DNA from: a bacterium
GTDB lineage: Bacteria > Patescibacteriota > Patescibacteriia > UBA2591 > DAOWAM01
Direction: 5' to 3'
Length of the DNA stretch: 16,694 nucleotides
Assembly (NCBI GenBank): GCA_030634585.1
Contig: DAOWAM010000004.1
Coordinates: 1-16,694, forward strand
Of this stretch, positions 14,009-16,694 are shown in pieces (the first letter of the stretch is position 1; every line of letters begins with the position of its first letter). The translations under genes and the position numbers were made by a program. Under the pieces are notes generated by a model that was not told the origin of the DNA, ran no database searches, and was given only the letters and a program-made list of their open reading frames with translations.

Positions 14009-15022
14009 ATGAAGGTATTAATTCAAATTGTTACATGGAATAGTCTACGCTGGTTACACGATTGTTTAGATTCTATTTTTGCACAGACTTATCGCGATTT
14101 TTCGGTGTTATTAATTGACAATGCTTCACATGACCAAACAATTGAGTATTTGCAACAACAATGGCCAGAAATTGGTATATTCCATAATTATAAAAATATT
14201 GGTTTTTCTGCTGGTCATAATCTAGGAATAAAATTAACTAAACAATTTGATTATTTGTTAGTGATGAACCCAGATGTTATTTTGCAACCAGATTGTTTGG
14301 CTAAATTAGTCCAGGCGATAGAGTCAGATCAATCATTAAGTAGCGTGGGACCAAAATTATTTAAGTTCCGTTTAGATAAAGACAATCCCAATTATAAAAT
14401 AAAAACAGATATTTTAGATAGTACGGGATTAAAAATATTAACATCTCGCCGAGTAATTAATCGCGGAGAGAGTGAGAAGGATATTGGACAATATAATCAA
14501 ATAGAAAAAGTTTTCGGTTTTTCTGGTAGTCTGGTGCTTTATCGATATCAGGCGTTAAAAGATATAAAAATAAATGACGAATATTTTGACGAAGATTTTT
14601 TTGCTTATCAAGAAGACATTGATTTAAGTTGGCGTCTATTACATCGAGGCTGGAATGCGCTGTATTTACCAGAAGCATGCGCTTATCATTTTCGTCATCT
14701 TGCTGGTAAAGAAAAATTTAATTTATGGCAAAAAATAAAGCAACAATATCATCGCCCATCTTTATTAAGTTTTTATTCTTATCGTAATCATCTACTTGTT
14801 CTATTAAAAAATGATCATTTTACTAATTTGTTTAAACAGATAATTAGAATTAAGTTTTACGAAATGGGAAAATTTCTTGTTTTATTATTGCTTAAACCAG
14901 CTGTTTTGGCTAAAAGTTTGTGCAGTTTTTTTCGTTTAATGCCGAGAATGCTTAAAAAAAGACGACAGATTATGCGACGGAGCAAACTGACTTCCGAACA
15001 AGCTCGTAGTTGGTTTAAATAG
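14009..15022 (+). CDS. Glycosyltransferase family 2
   Basis: This encodes 337 residues. The GT-A motifs are IQIVTWNSLRWL (5-16), LLIDNASHDQT (34-44), NIGFSAGHNLGI (63-74), LLVMNPDVIL (83-92) with metal-binding D89, and FFAYQEDIDLSWRL (197-210). Lacking fusions, it ends in a basic, partly hydrophobic C-terminal region of about 100 residues that may bind the membrane. It is longer than its two GT2 neighbours through an insert at about 122-165. It starts 7 bases after the Wzy/WaaL-like gene, so it is co-transcribed and probably acts on the same glycan. Donor and acceptor sugars are unknown. Confidence 0.86.
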   Translation: MKVLIQIVTWNSLRWLHDCLDSIFAQTYRDFSVLLIDNASHDQTIEYLQQQWPEIGIFHNYKNIGFSAGHNLGIKLTKQFDYLLVMNPDVILQPDCLAKLVQAIESDQSLSSVGPKLFKFRLDKDNPNYKIKTDILDSTGLKILTSRRVINRGESEKDIGQYNQIEKVFGFSGSLVLYRYQALKDIKINDEYFDEDFFAYQEDIDLSWRLLHRGWNALYLPEACAYHFRHLAGKEKFNLWQKIKQQYHRPSLLSFYSYRNHLLVLLKNDHFTNLFKQIIRIKFYEMGKFLVLLLLKPAVLAKSLCSFFRLMPRMLKKRRQIMRRSKLTSEQARSWFK

Positions 15023-15043
15023 ACAAAATTTAAATATATATTT

Positions 15044-15820
15044 ATGTTACTCTCAATTATTATTCTTAATTACAAAAGTAAAGGATTACTAAAACAATGT
15101 TTGAAAGGGATTTTGTTATTGCATTTGTCTTTTCAATATGAAATTATTGTGGTTGATAACGCTTCGAACGATCATTGCAACAAAATGATTAAAGAGGAAT
15201 TTTCACAAGTTAAAATAATACTTGCGTCATTTAATCGTGGTTATGCTGCTGGAAATAATCTGGGAATGAAAATTGCGCAAGGAAAGTATGTTCTAATTTT
15301 AAACCCAGATATTGCTGTTTTGAAAAATTCTATTGAACAATTAATTAAATTTATGGAACAACATTCGACGGCAGGAATGGTTGGACCCAAATTAATTAAT
15401 CCTAATGGTAGCCGGCAATTTTCCTGTTTTCGTTTTCCGCGTTGGTATACACCAATTTTACGTCGAACTCTTTTGGGACGATTACCAAAAGCAAAAAAAC
15501 ACTTACAACGCTATATAATGAGCGATTATTCTTTTAATCAACCAAGTGTAGTTGGCTGGTTATTAGGTGCTTGTTTATTAGTTCGTCGGCAAGCGATTAG
15601 CCAGGTTGGTTTAATGGATGAACATTTTTTTCTTTATTTTGAAGACGTTGATTGGTGTCGTCGATTTCGACAAGCTGGTTGGCACGTTTATTATTTACCA
15701 TCGGCAGAAATGGTCCATTTTCATCAACGACTTTCAGCAAAAAATATTTTTCATCGCACTACTTGGATTCACATTATTAGTTGGTTGAAATATCTTCGAA
15801 AATGGCGTGGGAAAGAATGA
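15044..15820 (+). CDS. Glycosyltransferase family 2
   Basis: This encodes 258 residues. Motifs are SIIILNYKS (4-12), IVVDNASND (35-43), NRGYAAGNNLGM (64-75), VLILNPDIAV (83-92) and MDEHFFLYFEDVDWCRR (191-207). The last is nearly the same as in the first GT2 of this cluster, so the two are paralogues. It also has GWLLGACLLVRRQAI (171-185), typical of rhamnosyltransferase-like GT2 proteins. It starts 21 bases after the preceding GT2 and ends in TGA. It appears to be the last gene of the cluster; no clear terminator follows before the tRNA. Confidence 0.87.
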   Translation: MLLSIIILNYKSKGLLKQCLKGILLLHLSFQYEIIVVDNASNDHCNKMIKEEFSQVKIILASFNRGYAAGNNLGMKIAQGKYVLILNPDIAVLKNSIEQLIKFMEQHSTAGMVGPKLINPNGSRQFSCFRFPRWYTPILRRTLLGRLPKAKKHLQRYIMSDYSFNQPSVVGWLLGACLLVRRQAISQVGLMDEHFFLYFEDVDWCRRFRQAGWHVYYLPSAEMVHFHQRLSAKNIFHRTTWIHIISWLKYLRKWRGKE

Positions 15821-15877
15821 TTTATTTGCTATAAAGAATAAAAGATTATACAATATAGATAATTATTTACTAAATAT

Positions 15878-15948
15878 TCGGGGATCGTCTAATGGTAGGA
15901 CAGCGGGTTTTGATCCCGCCAATCCAGGTTCGAGCCCTGGTCCCCGAG
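15878..15948 (+). tRNA. tRNA-Gln (anticodon TTG)
   Basis: A complete cloverleaf can be folded. The acceptor stem TCGGGGA / TCCCCGA (15878-15884 and 15941-15947) is perfect, with the U1-A72 pair typical of tRNA-Gln. The anticodon stem GCGGG / CCCGC encloses loop TTTTGAT with anticodon TTG (15910-15912). The T arm is CCAGG-TTCGAGC-CCTGG. The variable loop has 4 bases and the discriminator is G. CCA is not encoded. The 3' end is partly repeated at 15993-16005. Confidence 0.95.
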
Positions 15949-16005
15949 CTTGGAAGGGTGAGAAGTTTATACTGAGCCAGTCGAAGTAAGCACTAGTCCC
16001 CGAGC
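15937..16005 (+). repeat. Direct repeat of the tRNA-Gln 3' end flanking a ~46-bp segment
   Basis: CTGGTCCCCGAGC (15937-15949, inside and just past the tRNA) recurs as CTAGTCCCCGAGC (15993-16005). The last ten bases GTCCCCGAGC are identical. The segment between (15950-15995) contains ACTGAGCCAGTCGAAGT, which resembles dispersed extragenic repeats of the TTCGAC..GCTCAG kind. The arrangement looks like an insertion with a duplicated target, or a leftover of a tRNA-targeted integration. Confidence 0.6.
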
Positions 16006-16058
16006 CATCTTGAAATCAGTAATGGAATCGGCGATTTGATTTGCATTGGAAAAAGTGG

Positions 16059-16087
16059 TTGACATATTTATTTTACTATGCTAGTAT
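16059..16087 (+). promoter_or_regulatory. Consensus promoter for the cold-shock gene
   Basis: A perfect -35 TTGACA (16059-16064), a 17-bp spacer and -10 TAGTAT (16082-16087) preceded by an extended-10 TGC. It is among the best promoters in the window. Transcription would start near 16094, giving a leader of about 107 bases. Confidence 0.8.
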
Positions 16088-16093
16088 CATTTA

Positions 16094-16200
16094 CATAAGT
16101 AATTGTTTAATGAAATTTAGTCGAGCTTCGTTGGAACAGTAAATTTTAGGGTAAAACCTTAAGATTTTAAAGCATTAATTAACCCATATCTAATTATATT
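16094..16200 (+). promoter_or_regulatory. Long structured 5' leader of the cold-shock gene
   Basis: About 107 untranslated bases separate the predicted start of transcription from the ATG. AAATTTTAGG (16142-16151) can pair with CCTTAAGATTT (16158-16168), giving about 10 bp with one bulge and a GTAAAA loop. Long leaders of csp mRNAs act as temperature-responsive elements in enterobacteria; the same role here is an inference. Confidence 0.4.
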
Positions 16201-16398
16201 ATGGAAGGAACAATAAAAAAACTTACAGATAAAGGGTTTGGATTTATTATTATTGATGATGAAGACAAAGATTTGTTTTTCCACGGTAATGAACTTAAGA
16301 ACGTAAAGTTCGAAGAGTTGAAAGAAGGCGACAAAGTGTCTTTTGATAAATCTGATTCACCAAAAGGACCTAACGCAACAAACGTAAATCGTATCTAA
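16201..16398 (+). CDS. Cold-shock domain protein (CspA family)
   Basis: This encodes 65 residues, the size of a single cold-shock domain. The RNA-binding motifs are RNP1 KGFGFI (11-16) and RNP2 DLFFHG (24-29), followed by LKEGDKVSFD and KGPNATNV, as in CspA-type proteins. It begins MEGTIKKLTDKGFGF, slightly shorter than the usual G-x-V-K-W-F-N start, and the tryptophan of that motif is missing. Proteins of this family bind single-stranded RNA or DNA and melt mRNA structure, either constitutively or at low temperature. It is a single-gene unit with a consensus promoter, a long leader and a terminator. No Shine-Dalgarno motif precedes the ATG. Confidence 0.93.
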   Translation: MEGTIKKLTDKGFGFIIIDDEDKDLFFHGNELKNVKFEELKEGDKVSFDKSDSPKGPNATNVNRI

Positions 16399-16420
16399 AA
16401 GTTGATTTGTAAGATCTATT

Positions 16421-16460
16421 AACAAAAAGCTAGTCCTATTTTTAGGATTAGTTTTTTGTT
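16421..16460 (+). terminator. Intrinsic terminator after the cold-shock gene
   Basis: CTAGTCCTA (16430-16438) pairs with TAGGATTAG (16443-16451) across a TTTT loop, with one G-T wobble. The flanks AACAAAAA and TTTTTTGTT extend the stem and provide the T-run. It lies 22 bases after the stop and could work in both directions. Confidence 0.85.
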
Positions 16461-16481
16461 AAACAGATTCTATGATACTAT
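16456..16481 (+). promoter_or_regulatory. Possible extended -10 promoter before the GC-rich stretch
   Basis: TACTAT (16476-16481) is preceded by TGA, an extended -10 arrangement. A weak -35 TTGTTA (16456-16461) is only 14 bp away. Transcription would start near 16488 and run into the non-coding stretch below. Confidence 0.35.
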
Positions 16482-16487
16482 TTAGTG

Positions 16488-16575
16488 TACGGATCCAATA
16501 AAAAATTGCCCCTAGGTCATTTTTAATGAAGGGTGTTTCCCTAGAGTTTTGTCCAGGACCCCCTATGTTTCATCT
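16488..16575 (+). other. GC-richer non-coding stretch, possibly a structured RNA or leader
   Basis: This non-coding segment stands out from its AT-rich surroundings. It can form two adjacent hairpins, TCATT-TTT-AATGA (16517-16529) and AGGG-TGTTT-CCCT (16530-16542). CCCTAG occurs twice. GGTC (16515-16518) can pair with GACC (16557-16560), and GGGT (16531-16534) alternatively with ACCC (16558-16561). No known RNA family was recognised. Confidence 0.35.
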
Positions 16576-16589
16576 TGAATTAAGAAAAT

Positions 16590-16618
16590 ATGACACAGAA
16601 TTAAAAAAGATATATAAT
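16590..16618 (+). promoter_or_regulatory. Promoter for the gene at the window end
   Basis: -35 ATGACA (16590-16595), a 17-bp spacer and a perfect -10 TATAAT (16613-16618). Transcription would start near 16625, about 34 bases before the ATG at 16659. Confidence 0.7.
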
Positions 16619-16658
16619 ATATATTAGATGGATATTCTTTTATTTTAAAAAACAAACG

Positions 16659-16694
16659 ATGTTTAAGAAAAATAAAAAACAAAACAAAATCATT
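16659..16694 (+). CDS. Start of an unidentified gene, cut by the window edge
   Basis: An ATG followed by 11 sense codons reaches the end of the window, reading MFKKNKKQNKII. A good promoter lies upstream at the right distance. The asparagine/lysine-rich start says nothing about function. The basic start could precede a membrane segment, but that part is not visible. Confidence 0.5.
   Translation, partial: MFKKNKKQNKII

Noticed and set aside
15807..15989. A 60-codon frame reading RGSSNGRTAGFDPANPGSSPG
   Set aside because: This is the well-known false protein produced by translating a tRNA; it covers the tRNA-Gln gene.
15937..16005. Active integrative element at tRNA-Gln
   Set aside because: Only 46 bp lie between the repeats and no integrase or phage gene is nearby; at most it is a scar or a small repeat insertion.

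Overview
The window looks like a piece of a small, very AT-rich bacterial genome, most likely from the Candidate Phyla Radiation (Patescibacteria). This placement is an inference. It rests on low GC content, short AT spacers, almost no Shine-Dalgarno sequences, lysine-rich extensions on housekeeping proteins, a partly dismantled ribosomal gene order and a surface-polysaccharide cluster. The standard genetic code fits: TGA ends cysS and the last glycosyltransferase gene. No CRISPR array, rRNA gene, integrase or transposase gene was found.

Layout. (1) 1-1345: the 3' end of nusG, then rplK and rplA, closed by a hairpin; rplJ and rplL do not follow. (2) 1371-1868: a HAD-superfamily protein gene with a TTG start and the only strong Shine-Dalgarno sequence in the window. 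(3) 1872-4793: two hairpins separate it from a minus-strand group read as corA, cysS, rpmA. corA has a promoter and leader built on a (TTA)9 microsatellite; rpmA has its own promoter. (4) 4945-5634: an unrecognised single-pass membrane protein. (5) 5710-10122: a translation/transcription block, infA-rpmJ-rpsM-rpsK-rpsD-rpoA-rplQ-rplM-rpsI, closed by a strong terminator. This is the distal spc operon, the alpha operon and the L13-S9 pair joined together. (6) 10200-15820: a surface-polysaccharide cluster with a GT4-like transferase, a GT2 transferase, a Wzy/WaaL-type membrane protein and two more GT2 transferases. (7) 15878-16460: tRNA-Gln(TTG) with a duplicated 3' end downstream, then a cold-shock-domain gene with a consensus promoter, a long leader and a terminator. 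(8) 16461-16694: a GC-richer, possibly structured non-coding stretch, a good promoter and the first 12 codons of an unidentified gene.

How the genes work together. Most encode core gene expression: ribosomal proteins L11, L1, L27, L36, S13, S11, S4, L17, L13 and S9, IF-1, RNA polymerase alpha, NusG, CysRS and tRNA-Gln. The second theme is the cell envelope: CorA-type metal transport, a membrane-anchored protein, and a polysaccharide assembly set in which GT2/GT4 enzymes would build a glycan that the Wzy/WaaL-like protein polymerises or ligates.

No clearly new multi-gene system is visible. The most interesting points are local. Related GC-rich palindromes sit at the translated start of both L13 and S9. 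RpoA has a (I/V)KK repeat tail in place of its C-terminal domain. The tRNA-Gln 3' end is duplicated around a 46-bp segment. corA has a microsatellite leader. Shine-Dalgarno sequences are missing almost everywhere.
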